Program-made: the position numbers and the translations under genes
Notes under the pieces: generated by a model
Database searches by the model: none
The model's input: only the letters and a program-made list of their open reading frames with translations
What the model was told of the DNA's origin: nothing
Shown: in pieces, positions 11,128 through 25,212 of the stretch
Layout: the number at the start of each line of letters is the position of its first letter
Position numbering within the stretch: position 1 is the first letter of the stretch
Origin: Paramarasmius palmivorus
Lineage: Eukaryota > Basidiomycota > Agaricomycetes > Agaricales > Marasmiaceae
DNA: 64,000 bases
Direction: 5' to 3'
NCBI GenBank assembly: GCA_037176845.1
Contig: JAYKXP010000075.1
Location: 1 to 64,000, forward strand

Positions 11128-12473
11128 CTTGATTTTGGTTCTGGAGTTGTGGGCAATAACGGATGAACCTAGGTCGATATATAAGGTTCATACTAGGGCC
11201 GAGCTTTGGCACCGGTGAGATTATGCGCCGGGTTCCCAAAGATCGTCGAATACATGATCCTCCCGTGTGAGGGAGTGAATCAAAGAGGGAGAATGTGGGG
11301 TCATAGTAAGTGCAAACCAATGAGAAGCGCTACCGAAACGTTCGTGCAAGCTGTTGAAGATATCGATGTCATTAATCAGTCCATTGTGACATTTCGTATC
11401 GAGAAGAAATGACCATACTGGAGGGATAGTAAACAAAGCCCTTTGTAACATACTTTGTGTTGACCCCGGACCACACAAAACTTGTTGACAACTACTCCGG
11501 TAAGAGATGATGTAACGTGCTCAAGTGACTCCTAGAACACAGAAAATGGTGTGATGTGTCCACCAGCTGGAAAGCGCAACCTTAACGGAAGCTAGCGGCA
11601 CAATACGCCGTTTTGTAATCCATTCGTGTCGCGTATGTAGTCAATATGTAGCAATGGGAGTTTTGTGTAGGTCATCGTTGGACAGCTTGAACGCAAGGAG
11701 TTTGTCGACGGAGGCCGATCTCCAAACCTGAGAGTATTCCATTAGTGGTAATCGACGATTGAGTTAAGTAGTACACATACCCTTGTCGGGAACCTTTCTG
11801 CCAGCGAATTCATCCTGGACACAACGGAGAGACATGGATATATTTGGGTTTGAGTGGTCAATTCCATACCAACAATGATCTGAGGGAACTCGTGTTGCTT
11901 TCAACCTCGCGCGACCTTTGAATGTGGTGGGCGCAAGCGAGCAATTAGCGAATACGGTTGCTCGGCACTTGAATCGTAACCCTAACCCTATCTACCACCT
12001 AGTCGGATCCGAAGTTGTAGCACGTGGCCCCTCCCTAACCACCTACTTCCAAACTGCTTGAGAATTGTCTGGGAACCGTGCTCGTACTTGCAAATCTGGA
12101 TATCTGGTCTCCGAATCGTCTGTAACTTCTCGCTGATGGTCGTAGCTTAAATTTGCCCAATTAAGTCATATATGTAGTATGGTCTGTGTATATGGGAGTC
12201 AATATACGGTTCTGTTAACCCAAGAAGATAATCCAACTTCGATCTTGCTGTCTTCAAGTCGGGCGTCTTGCCTGATCGTGGCCATGTAGTATGTCACGGT
12301 ATACTTGTCATGTTCAACGCCAAGCTTGTTTATACAAAGTAATTGATACATAATTCGAAACTTCCATTTGGCTACTGGGGATATATGAGCTAAACAGACT
12401 AGCTGCTCTTTGCAAAGTAATCAGCTCGTAAACCCTGAGGCTAGAGAAGCCGACATACCAGAATAATGGCTGC
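11128..12473. other. Intergenic DNA between membrane protein and xylanase genes
   Basis: No convincing gene. It holds the upstream region of the minus-strand membrane-protein gene and the 3' flank of the xylanase gene. A short CCCTAACCCTA stretch near 11975 is too short to mean an internal telomere. Confidence 0.5.
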
Positions 12474-13270
<797 letters not shown>

Positions 13271-13324
13271 TTCGATGAGTTCTGAGAGTTAGGTGCTGCT
13301 GTAACTCTGCATTTCATTGCCTTG

Positions 13325-13332
13325 CTTTTATA
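13325..13332 (-). promoter_or_regulatory. TATA box of the xylanase gene
   Basis: TATAAAAG read on the minus strand, 55-62 bp upstream of the xylanase start codon, a normal position for a basidiomycete core promoter. No further upstream elements were identified. Confidence 0.6.
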
Positions 13333-14100
13333 CTAGTGCTACCAGGAACGGGCGGCCGAGTACTGTGATGGTTGAGCTCCACTCCATCCGGAATATGTTT
13401 ACCCACCAGGTGATGTTTTCGGGAAAAACGTCGGTGGGAAGGAACAACGACATCATCAAATCGGCCTGTATCGGCTCCAGACCGAACGTATTTTTGAAAG
13501 CGGCTCGAGTGAGGTGGCAAAAGAGTCATCGTCAGAGGTGTTTGTAAGGCGATGAGGGCACCTCTGGGTGTCCAACGCGTGCAAGCACGAGAAAACTTGA
13601 ACGCGTTCATGGCCCATCCCGATGTCTAGGGAGCGTCGAATAGTGCCAAATGCGGATAGACACGCGTCCCACACGCGTCCGAGGAACGGTTGTATGATCC
13701 AATTGCAAATCGCACCAGCACAGGAAATAAGGCCTAAAGCCTGACGTTGCCTTGACAAAGGCAACGCCATCGGATAATTGACGGTATCAGTCAACCTTCC
13801 ATATGACGATTGAACATCATTGGAGCTCGGAAGTGTGACTTGAGAAGAACTAGTTATAGTTCATTGTTGGAGTGGGAAAGATAGCCGCAGCATGTCGCGA
13901 TTGTGGCATTAACAGAGTACAGGTGAAGAACATAGTTTACAATGCCGGTATATCCCCAGTATAACGCCAACTACAACTAGCATCCGTGGGTCGAGAAGGG
14001 GTGCGATGGAGGCGGATTCTACTCTGGGTGCGTCGTCAAGGCTAACGAGCGAGTGCTCGTGAGAGCTACCATCGAGTAGAACCTTTCGGGTGTTCAATGC
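13333..14100. other. Upstream region of xylanase gene, no gene seen
   Basis: This stretch contains the distal promoter of the minus-strand xylanase gene and short chance reading frames. From about 13.9 kb onward the sequence merges into the old duplicated region. Confidence 0.45.
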
Positions 14101-17100
14101 GTCGTCAGCCATTCTAGGCTTGCTCGAAGTGAAATTCGGGAAATGAAGGGATTCGACACAACGGAGAAAGTGTGCTAGCAGAAGTGGACTTCAACTATAT
14201 TGGCCAAGGACAGTGCAATCCCGAGATCCTCCAGCTTGCCTCCTCCACCCCTTCGCTGAATTGGCTTCGATGATAAACGCTGGCTAGTACACAGACACGA
14301 TCCCGATATGAAGTTTCGGCTCGGAGAACCGTCTCCTAAGATAGCGGCAGAAGCCATACTATCTCCGTACAGCTGGCAGCGTTGATGGCTCGTGTGACTG
14401 GTTAAGAGACAGGAAAGACGGAGTCAACGAGAGTGAAGGTGTGGTGACCACTGGCGACGGTGTTATGTGCAGGAGAGTAGATGCCGAAAACGGGAGCATC
14501 CTTCCATTAGCTCTAAATGGCTCTGCGAGCCAACGTGCTGTTGGCCATGCGACTCGGAGAGAGAACACATTGTGTAAGGAATGTGATGGAAACGAGGGGT
14601 GGCCAATATCTTGACCCAGGGCAAGCCTGGGGAGCCCATGAATGAGCTCGGACGCGCAGTATATGCTCTCCCAAGCGAACTTTGTCTACAGGTGCTGCCT
14701 GCATCCAGGTGTCGCATGCTCGGGGGACATACGCAGCCGTGGTGGTGGGGGCCATGGACTACACCGATAGCGTTATCAAGAGATACGCCAACGAATGTCG
14801 AGGTACCAAGTACCGGAGCGTACTGAAGTCATTCCGGCCCTATTCTGCGACAACAGTCTTCATAGTGCCGGAAGAATTGACCGTAACTGAAGGAACAACG
14901 ATATCTAGCGTAGAAAGGATGCTAATCGTAAGTAAAGGTTATATCATGATGTAAGAGGATACTTACCACGAGCAGATATAACATCACGCATTGTTCCAAA
15001 CCACCATCGTCTCTAAGCGCTACTCACATCCAGGTGTCAAAAATGTGGAAAGCGTACAACACCAGTATGAGCGTGTGTGACCTCGAGACACCTCGTTGTC
15101 GGGAGAATTGAGATACGCCAACGATCGTCGGGGTGCCAAGACGTGAACTCCCCTCCTAATATGCTCAGAACCTTGAAGGAATTGACCACAAGTGAAGGCA
15201 ATACCTGGATGTTGATCATGAACAACGATGTCCTCATGGCACATGAACGTACTTACCATAAGCCGAAACGATTTCTTGATTCTGTTTCTTTTCCCAAAGC
15301 CGGGAAAGGGGCGGTCGGGGAAGCTCGAGAGCTTCAAGTTGATGGTTGACCAAGGGAGGCAGTCCTGACTATGAATGAAAGCAGCCTTTCGGGGCTTGCT
15401 TGAAGCGCGTTTTAGGAATACGACAAGGGATTCGACGCAACGGAGAGCGTGTGCTGGCAGCGGTAAATTGCACCTGTATCGACCAAGAACAATACAATCC
15501 CGAGATCTTCCTGCAACTTGGTTTCGATGATGAACGTTGGCTAGTGAGCAGAGTCGAATCCCAATGTGAAGTTCCGGCTCGGAGAACCGTATCCCAAAAT
15601 AGTGGCAGAAGCTATACTATCCCCGTGCATCTGACAACATCGGTGGCTCGTGCGACTGGATCGGAAACAAGGGAGGATGAAGCAGTGGTGGATGAGACGT
15701 GGTGATCATTATCGACGGCAAACACGTCTGGCGGAGTGATACCAAGGGCAAGGTGTCCGTCTGTTCATGACAACCTTTGAACTTTGAAGATCACTATTGT
15801 CACTGGTGACGCCAGAGAGAATGTATAATGTGAGAAGCCTGCGGTTGTGACGGGAGGCAACGGGGAGAAGGGGGATGGTCAAGGCCCTCTACTCCGCGCC
15901 CAACGGATGCATTCCCAAGAGCACTGCAATTCCTAGTACTTTGGTCGCTGTTACAGCTGTGGGATAGTGAACACCATATACAGCATACGCTGTTCCCAAC
16001 CGAGCTATTCCTAAGTGCTGTTCCCGAACATGCGGAAGGTATACAGCACCGTTACGACCGTGTACAATCGTAAGGAGCCGTCGGGAGATGTGCCAACGAG
16101 GGTCAAGCCGGTCAAGGCAGGCGTACGCAACTACCACCCGAAACGGTGCTTGGACTCGAAGGAATTGTCTGGAAGTGAAGGAGCAGCCGTGTCTCGGTGA
16201 TACCTAGCGTAAAAGGATGATAATAGTAAGCAAGAACCATTTCGTGAAGCAGGAGTATACTTACCATAAACTGACACGATTCATGGTTCTGGCTCTTGCA
16301 GAAGACTATCCAACTGGCGACGGTGTATGCCTATCCAAGGACATGAGAGCTTGAAGCTGAAAGAATTCATGCTTGTGTACAGGTGATTCTGCATAAATGG
16401 AATATCGCGCGTGTTGAACGGAGATCGAAGTGCTCCCTGGAAGCTAAACACAGACATGAGCCAATCGTAAGGGTTGAAGAACTGAAGACGTACTCACCAC
16501 CAGACCGAACCTTCATCCAACGAAACAAAATCCTGGCATCACATGGGTTCCAGCTAGCGTCGTTACCAACAAAGCACCCTCGACATGGACACTTGGGATT
16601 GCCGAAATGAACCTAATCCAACTTCTCACTGTAACCCCAGTGCTGAAGACGTGCTCCAAGGGCGGAAGGGCAGGATGATTGGATCGACTGCAGCACAAGA
16701 ATGAGACATGCTACGAGGTACATCACTCAAGCTGATTCTGGCGGCGTTTTGGAGTGGATAGAACCCAGCTCTGATGAGCGAACGAAGAGGTATTGATCTT
16801 GATCTCGGCGCTGTCCCGTGTAATGAGCTTAAGGTAGAGGTAAGAACACCTAAATCGAAACTTTGAGCTAGAGAAAACAACAGAACGCTGAAGTGGAGCT
16901 TACCACTATACGTGTAGGCCTTCTGTGAGCCTAATACCGTATGAGACATACGGCATTTCACTACTGGAAAAGTGAAAGGATAGCGAGTGGCTCGCGGGAA
17001 CGGCCACAAGAACTTTCTATCCCAACCCCAACGTCTCTCTCTCCGTCTTCATCCTACCACGCCAAGGAGAGCATTCATTACGACCGAACGACCAGCTCTC

Positions 17101-18040
17101 GTTTTCCGTTCGACTAAGAAAGAGTCTCAGGCTCAAAGCACTTCTCCGCGAGAACAAGAACGCCTATTCGAACGTTTAGGATGGCCGAGAGTAGACGGTT
17201 GGGAGATGGTGTACGTGAAATGAGTCTCGGGGCGCGAGTGCGTAGGTCAAAGATGGCGAGCTATGAATAGTATGGTCAGTTTCAAGTCACCGTTATCTCG
17301 ATACGAAAACGATGACGAACTACACACCTGGGCTCCGTAGAATGATAGAGAAGATTTCCCGTGCTACCCGATCTCTCTTCACCTCATCACAAGGAGACCA
17401 AACTGCCCAACGACAGAAAAGGGTATATAGTGATAACCCCAACTCCCAACTCTCCTTGACGAAAAACAGATAAACGTATCCCTATTCCTCTTACCGCACT
17501 AAAGTTGACCTGGAATGTAGCGTTCAATCCATAGGTGAAGTGAACGAAGGAAGCTGGAGGGACTGCATTTTTTCCGACAACGGTTGCGCGCGTGAATGGA
17601 AATGAAAAGGGTATAGGGTAGTCACGGAGTGGGAGGCACAGCCGCATTGGCCTTGAAGGGGATTGGGTATGGGGGAGATGACGTTGAGGCCTCTCCGACT
17701 CGTGTGGGCGTGGGGAGACGGGTACCCGTTGAGCAAAGGCAAGGTCAAATCACTCTATCTTCCGATGGAAGTGGTGAGGTGCTCTGTTATTTTCTACAGC
17801 ATCCCTCCGATCCTGGACCCGTATGTGCGAAGTGTTGGGAGGTGTCGAGGGTTACACACGTTCCGCTGTGACGACGGTCCTTCAGAATCAGAGGGAAAGA
17901 GGTATTGCGTGGGAGACAAAAAGAACGTTAGGATGAATCGGAAGCTTCGTATACACTCGACGAGTCCATACTATGATGGTGAAGACGAAAAAAGACGCGA
18001 AGAAAATGAAGAAAGGAAACGTATTGTACCAGCATCATGA
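14100..18040. repeat. Old direct duplication, copy A, non-coding
   Basis: Long stretches match 25.9-31.1 kb in the same order and orientation, with many substitutions and indels. Examples are 14495-14960 with 25945-26410, 15100-15345 with 26490-26720, 15970-16330 with 27440-27790, 17520-17760 with 29690-29920, and 17880-17950 with about 30915-30985. Copy A also repeats itself: 14126-14400 resembles 15412-15660, about 1.29 kb apart, and a third match is at 27205-27380. No conserved reading frame runs through the copies, so I read it as non-coding or long-dead repeat DNA. Confidence 0.65.
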
Positions 18041-20839
18041 TGGAGCTTCCGGCTCAGGCCGCCGAAAGTGGGAGTTGGCTCCCACGGTGAAAATTTTCAC
18101 CACTGCATTATCGACGCTCATCATGCTAGCGCAAACCATTAAGACAAAATGGTTTACAGGGGATACGCGACGCGTATCGGTCCCCAACATCTAGCTACGC
18201 TTCAGTATGTCCTTGTTTTCTCAGTCGGTGCCTTTTTGCGTTCTAACAAATGTCACTTTCAATCTCTACCTTGGAGTGTTGGCATAGTGCAGGTCTACGA
18301 GGCGTCAAAATTGGGCAGGCAATGGTGAGTGTAACACTACGTCCAAGGGATATTTCCGGTCAATTCTCGTTCTAGGTTTGCGAAAATGATATGTCAAGTA
18401 TTAGGCGGCCTCATAGATGTTGTTTCGTGCAATAAATTCGATCGCGACTCTCCAATGTGCGAGGCTGAAGTCCGATTCTCCGGGCAATCCTGCTTTCCTC
18501 AGATTTATCGCCCGCAAATCGACCCCAAAATTGCAACATTACATTTGACTCTCCCGGGTTACATGCGACGAGATGCGAGAATCTGTACCTGCTTGCAGCA
18601 ACAATATAAAGGCCAGCAAAAGCAGCCAGTAATGCATCCCAACGAGAAGTGCGTTGACGTCGGCTGACGAATCTGATGACTGCCAGCGTCAGTCGATGTT
18701 TTCAGAATTTTGAGTCGATACTTAGCCTGCAGTTACTATTAGCTCAACGTTTTCAATGACAACGACAGCTCGATGATGGCGTGCCTTACCAAAATAAAAA
18801 ATGATAATCGTATGACTTTCGTTGTGCACAAACTCCGAGCCGAACAAGCCCATCCAATTTCTTCCTTGCTTCCTCCCGTCATGATCACCTTCGACCCGGC
18901 TTACTTTCCTCTCTCTCCCTTCGCTTGCTCACTCTAACTTCTCCTCAGCAGGCCTCAAGCAGGGAAGATCTACGGAGGCATATGCCATGGTGAGCTTTAT
19001 TGGGTCAATATCATAACGACTGGCACTGACGCGACTGTGTTCTCGTGTATGCATACTTCGACATCTCCAGTGGTACGTTCTATCCATGGTATACCCATCT
19101 CTGAGCTGACATTTATTCAGTAGGGATTGGTTAGACATGAATGGCTTTGGGGGTTTTAGGATTGTCGAGGGAGGCAGACAGCGTACGTTTCTCTATCCTT
19201 CTCTAACTTGCCAGCTCTGACCTTGGCTCCAGGTGACCATGAACATGGACTACACGTGAAGACCATTGCGTATCTGAAGGAACATAGGAGGACGGTGGTC
19301 TCTGAACTGGGTAGGAGAAGTGGGGAGGGGCCAGGTCTACCCCAGCCTAGCGGTATACTCATCGTGACGCGTCATATACACCCTGTAGTTGATAGTCGCC
19401 AATATATATCATTTAAGCCTTCATATTATCTGATCATAACTGACGAAAGCGGGCAGTATGGACGATTCTTCGTAAATTCCAGCCTATACCAACAGATGTC
19501 GACTAATGTCAACATAGCGGCATCTCAATGATGACCATCGACTTTTACCGATGTTTTTTTGACAATCTTGAGGAGTGTCGACAGGAATCAGCTTATGTCA
19601 ACCACTGTCAATGGATTTCTCACTGGGAGTAATGTTTCAGGACTCGAAATTTATTATTCTCTCTCCCTGTTTCTCTTGATTCATGGCAGGTGCAGTCTGT
19701 ACCGCCCACCATAGTAGTATGCTGCATTCTTGTTTTTAATATTCCTCTACTCATGCCTATCCACAGTAGCTTCACGCCATCCCAAAGTCATGCTCAACAC
19801 AATCAGTGGTACCGTAGGCCGGAATGCTGAAGTCTGACTTTTGACGACGGTGGCGCTCTTTGGGCTCCCCGTTCTGGGTTTTGTCTCAATGAATGGGCGG
19901 AACTTGTGGATCTGTCAAAATGGGATCCAGCTAAGCAACTTTGTGCTCGGTATGCCCTTTCCAATTCTAGCTCAATTCTTCGCCTCGTTTCCTTGTTTTG
20001 CAGCTGGCTTGCACTTGTCATCAATTTAGCCACGCAAGCGGTCATTCAAGTTGCGGCATACAGCAAGGGAAAGTACTCTATCCAAATCCATAGATACCCA
20101 AGCTTGAAGCTTTTGTCGGTGATCCGTGATGAAGTGGCACTAGTGCGATCACAGTGAAGGTACATACTGACCTTCTTAGGCCAGATCTTCTGCGAAATGC
20201 AAGCAAATCTTCGAGGACATACAAAGACACGACCATTGTTCCCATTATACATCGTCGTAGATACGCCAATTAGTGTGTCATCAACTTATTCTTCGGCTAC
20301 ACATGTTTGTTCGTCATATTACAGTATCTTCAGCACGGATTGCACCCGAGACGGTAGCATGGTCCGACCTTTGTATGGACATGGTTGGAAGCCCAAGAAC
20401 GAATTTTTGCAGCAAATCTTGGTTCATATCGAATCCCATGTCAACATTTCCAGTTCCAATACAATGCCCTGCGTCCCCTTGTTCTCTTTTGGGCTAGTCC
20501 CGTGGGTAACCGTGACGTTGTGGCCGCACAGTGCACCACAATGGTATTGTAGGTGAGCGCTTTCTTATGTTTTCTCTTTTTCTGTGAAGCATAACTAATT
20601 CTCAGATCGTCCGGAAAGGTACGCGGTTAAGGTTCGATAGAGGAATTTATGACATCCCGCTGCGAAGGCGTGTTTCAAGAAATGGAAGTCAAGTGGCATG
20701 TTTGCCTTCTCAAAAATCAATCTCTCGTTGATATATAACTCGTCAGTCCATTAACCATGATCCAACAAACCGCCTCAACAGACATCGAGCCAGCACCTGC
20801 TTCTCTTCATCGAGTCATAATCAATACTTAACCGCTACA
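18041..20839. other. Region without a supported gene
   Basis: Reading frames are short and none resembles a known family. Several GT..AG-like pairs occur, so a small or decayed gene cannot be excluded, particularly at 19.8-20.6 kb on the plus strand. No tRNA-like sequence was seen. Confidence 0.4.
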
Positions 20840-21540
20840 ATGAATCCCCAAGACGAACTCGGTCCTGTAATCAACACCCTTTCCTATCTAGCGCATGATT
20901 GGCTTTATGGCTTTGTACAAGCCATAAAGACTTATCGAGCAACAATCGGACTTCCGCCACCTCATCCTGCGTATCCTCTGCCAGCCGTATTCCCATTTGG
21001 TGAACTCACCGAAGTGTTCAATTGGGTCCAACTCGTCGACGATGCGACTCAGATAAACCAGAGGTTTCCTGTGCGGATGGCTTTCACAGAGGGCAATGCT
21101 GCTCGTTGGGACCCTCTTGTTTGGACGGTACATAGCCGTATGTGATCATTCTCTCTGAATAACCGGCACCTAATCAAGGCTTTCTTGCAGGAGACATCGT
21201 TATTGGAACCTTGGAACTCGATCGTCGTATCTCTGGCGACGGTGACCAATTCGTCATATCTGTTGACCCGATTTTCATCCTGGAATGGATGGGCAAAGCT
21301 GTGCGGCGCCAGACGAAGCTGGTTGTTTCCAGCCGCATTATCATGCGTACGCCGAAAGGACAAGTCGCGACGCCTACCAACTCCGTCTGGTACGAGGTGT
21401 ATGAAGTCCGCACTGCCGCAGACGAGCTTGTGAAGGAGCTCGAAAGGAGAGACATATCTCATCCTCGTTACTGTCCTGAATGCAGGGTCTGGCTCCCACA
21501 CTCGGGCCCATCATATTGTTTGCATCATTTACCCACCTAG
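20840..21540 (+). CDS. Hypothetical protein with C-terminal CxxC...CxHH motif
   Basis: Two exons, 20840-21137 and 21191-21540, joined by a 53-nt GTATGT..CAG intron that keeps the frame, give 215 aa. The N-terminal half is neutral with a Pro-rich loop (GLPPPHPAYPLP). The C-terminal half reads like a compact domain: DIVIGTLELDRR, QFVISVDPIFILEWMG, then TKLVVSSRIIMRTP. The last 22 residues carry C194, C197, C209 and H211/H212, which could hold one zinc ion. I do not recognise the family. There is no signal peptide or membrane segment. The intact intron and long open frame, in a region otherwise devoid of genes, argue that it is real and under constraint. Confidence 0.65.
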
Positions 21541-22084
21541 ACACCGCGAGTCGGCTACCTTACCCTTCCGCAGTTTCGTCGACTGTATATTACTACACAT
21601 TATGTAGCTAGGCAAAAGAACACAACTCGTAAATGGAGTCTATGTTCACTACGATATACGGCTATGACTACATATTCTTTCGACATATCAACTCATTGCT
21701 TTACCCGAGTCTAGTGATTGTATGCCCTATTATTTATTTGTCTTTGCATCTATGAATGATATTTGGTATGCTTTTGTCACTGGCAACTGTGTTTTTGGAG
21801 AGTTCAAAAGAAACGCCACCTGCTCAAGCGACATCAAAGTTAAGGCTATGTACATGATGCCTTCCAAGAATGGTGCTGGCCAGAAGGTTATCATCACATC
21901 GAGTTGATACTAGGGTCTTCGTAGTAATGGAAAAGTTGCTTCTTACGAGTTGGAACTCCTTCGCCATTTATGCCCAAGTGAGTGCCTTTCAGAAGGTAGA
22001 ACCTAAGGAGGAGGATGTGATGAATCCCTGACAACTTCATCCATCGCAACCGAGCATATCTGGAGCGATTTTTGGCGACATTCT

Positions 22085-22200
22085 GATCCAGACATTGATG
22101 CTACATTTTGATCCAGATATTGATGCTACATTTTGATCCAGACATTGATGCTACATTTTGATCCAGACATTGATGCTACATCTTGATCTAGACATTGATG
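22085..22200. repeat. 25-bp minisatellite, about 4.6 copies
   Basis: The unit begins GATCCAGACATTGATG and continues with CTACATTTT. Copies start at 22085, 22110, 22135, 22160 and 22185, the last partial and diverged. A further isolated relative (TTTTGATCTAGACTTTGATGG) lies near 22707. Confidence 0.9.
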
Positions 22201-23206
22201 GTTGGGGAGTGCCGCCGCGCTTCCGAAAGCCTAAGAAGCTTAGCCGAAATAGCCGAAAGATAGAAGATGGTGGCTATTCTATCTCCTGAAGTCCTCGGTC
22301 AATCTTGCGTTCCTGAAGGAACATATCTTCGAACTCGAAGACAAACCGGGAGCTTGTCTCTCCGAGTTGGACTAAACTCAAGCTGGAGCCTGAGGAACAG
22401 GAAGTAGCAACCCCATTTCAGCTGGGTATGGATGTGTATTCAGAACTGCTATTTAGTTGACTCATAGCTCGAGAACGTCAAATAGTACAAAAATTGTTAT
22501 ATCGGGAGGTTGTTGACGCGTTATTATTACAATTATCACCGCTCAGACTGGCGAGACGGAATCGTCAATTGACGATGCCGGTGTACTGACTGTACATCAT
22601 AATACAGGGTTCATGATCATGGCCTTAATTTGCCCAACTTGTTTGATCTTGGCTGTGGTGGGCACTGCGTCACGCCTCTGATAGGGATTGAAGAAGCACT
22701 TATATTTTGATCTAGACTTTGATGGTCGGCTCAAGTAGACATCTTCCAAGCCCAGAGTTCTTGTCTGAAAGCCTGAGTTGAACGGGATGATGAAGAAGCA
22801 CTCTGAAATTTGATCTTCCAAGGCATCGGTACAAGTGTCCAATGAGCGCCTAATTTAAACGGCTTTCGATAACCCTTTCCCCTAGCCACATTTGAGGCCA
22901 CCGTACTGGAACTTCTCTAATCAGCCAAAGGCTAACAATATAGCTTCTCTGCAGAATTACCAGTGCGAACTGCAACCTAGGTCTACTACAAATGCGGCCA
23001 AGTGACCATCAGATTTGCTCAGTGTTCTCTCTTTCTCAGATCTTTACTGGAAGCTTGATGACCTCTGTTGCTTTCGGCCACATCTCCTATTACAAGTCAT
23101 CGGGTCATCTTTAACAAGGTTGTATTGAACTCGAAGTAGTTTCCCAACTATCCTCTATGCAAATGACCGAAAGAAACGTCCGTGTGAGACCGGAACTACA
23201 AGATAG

Positions 23207-23437
23207 AAGATGGTAACAATCAATGCCTCATGCCGTGTTGATCCGTTTATTTGCCCCGACACTTCTCAGCACGGTATTCTCAGCTTGTATATCATGCTTG
23301 TTAGTACTCTAGAAAAGGTCTATATTCATGCACATTTGATTCAAAGATACAAGGATTTGGAGTGGGTTTCAAGTGATACGAGGAGAGGGTACCATGTCGG
23401 CATTCAAACGGCGTGACGCAATGAATTTTACTCCTCA
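23207..23437. repeat. Dispersed repeat, copy 1 (partner at 47556)
   Basis: About 230 bp closely matches 47556-47761 in the same orientation, with blocks such as GGTAACAATCAATGC, TTGATCCGTTT, TTCTCAGCTTGTATAT and CAATGAATTTTACT in the same order. It may be a non-autonomous element or part of a segmental duplication. No terminal repeats were identified. Confidence 0.75.
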
Positions 23438-25212
23438 GAACACGAGGCACCCTTGTGAGTCAGGTTCTGTTTGCACATTCTTTACAGATTGTTAGATCTC
23501 TATGTCAATCATGGCTGTATGGAAGTCTTGCAACGTGTACTCGGCGCATAAACCATCAATCATGCATACTTCGGGTAGCCGTAACTCGCGAACTTTGTTA
23601 AGCAGCCCATACAACTACAAAGTAGCGAGTCGAGTAGTTGAGTCAATTGGAATCGATGTTGTGGCGTACTTCAGCTTCATGACCTGCAGGGCCCCTGTTG
23701 AACCAATCTGACTCTGTTAAACCTTCAATTTGCGGTTCTTGTTGGAATATGGGATTTTAGAGGACAGGTATGAGAGGTAAAAACTTGTTTTGCTCCACCT
23801 TTTATATCTACAGTAAAACATCGTATTCTATATACTGTGGATGAATAATAGCTAACTAAGACAATAACTAAGAGTCTAAATAATCTATTAGTGAGCGCAC
23901 GAAGAGTCGCTCGTGATAAGATCCTAAAAATTCAACTGTTCTTCAAGTTAATTACATTGACGGGTTACCTACGTCACGGTATTTGAAGAGATCTCAAAAC
24001 AAATGAGTCACTTTGGAGTCCAAGAAACGCAGATAGTAGGAGCTGTTTCTCTGGCTCCAAACTCAAGGCAAGAATGTCGCCACGGCATATGTACATGACT
24101 CGGCAAGGGACGCGTGAGGATTATGACAAACCGCGCGCGTCACCTCAAGCGAGGCACGTGGTCATTACTGGCCACGTGGGAAAATTATCATTTGACATTC
24201 TTCGCCTCCCATACCCATATCAAAATCCATGCTCACTCATCTAGTTCTAGGAGACAATGAAATTCGGTCCAAGTGAGTTTTTATTGAATTTTCCTTTTTC
24301 AAAAAAATTTCCAGGTCTTGACAGCGCGTGCTGAAACAATGCTGAAAAGTCCGCCAATGAATGTCTGGCGTAGCATACCTTCACTGTCACAGTGCGCATC
24401 CACCGAATTCGTAGCAGCTAGGGTTTCTCTCCCCCCCACTCCAATGCACCGCTACTTTTAGTGACATTCCCGACCTTGGAATTTCCCTTTACTGTTCATT
24501 GCAACGAGTCCTTCCTGATCCATGTAGCTCAGATCGTTCACTTTGCCATCGGTGCTAAGTCTTCGTTACAAGCCCTGGGCCCAGACAGGGAACTCTGATT
24601 GATGAACTCGTTTTACTCGGCGAAAACGCTGTGATAGTTGATCGCCTCGATAAAGACCAGAGCTCGAAAAGCAACCTCTGTAAGCGCCCATGAAACAGGA
24701 TAAAAGCCTCAGCACATGTTGTATTGATCTATATTCTGAGTGATGTCAACCGTGTGAATCCTTATAATGAAAAAGGCGCCCCTCTACAAAAGAGCTTTCT
24801 GACTCGGACGCATCACGATTACTTCCAAATTCCTCTCGATGGGTTACATGCCTACATCCCATGCCCAGCACGACCAAGGCGAATCTCAGGCTACCGCTGA
24901 GGTGATGTGAGTCAATTACAAGCTTGATTGACGGTCTCATATTCTACCTTCCCCCCAAAGAAGCGCACGAGGGCCAGCACATACAACGGATCATCTAAAA
25001 CTAGTGCAATCTTCAGAGCTAGTCCTCGCACCGTCATCATTCCCTCAACCAACCTCACTTGAGGAACCAATATCTGTGTGCGCTTTATGTCCTCACGGGT
25101 ATCTCGTCATAACTGAAAGGCTTATACATTAGCTTCTCGGCCATTTTGCGGCGGTACCCATCGCGCTATTGTGATTCCCAGCTATCACGAATCCCAAGAG
25201 TGAGCCCAACAA

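Larger units (their letters stand above)
21541..25212. other. Gene-poor stretch with a minisatellite and a dispersed repeat
   Basis: No supported coding sequence. It contains the 25-bp minisatellite at 22085-22200, a repeat copy at 23207-23437 shared with 47.56 kb, and A/T-rich DNA at 23.75-23.95 kb. A short ATG-started exon-like sequence (MKFGP followed by GTGAG) at 24257 has no credible continuation. Confidence 0.5.

Noticed and set aside
11970..11990. CCCTAACCCTA stretch resembling fungal telomere repeats
   Set aside because: Only about two units; far too short for an interstitial telomere.
24257..24340. MKFGP start followed by a GT donor, like the first exon of an SPX-type gene
   Set aside because: The sequence after the only nearby acceptor soon meets a stop and shows no SPX features.
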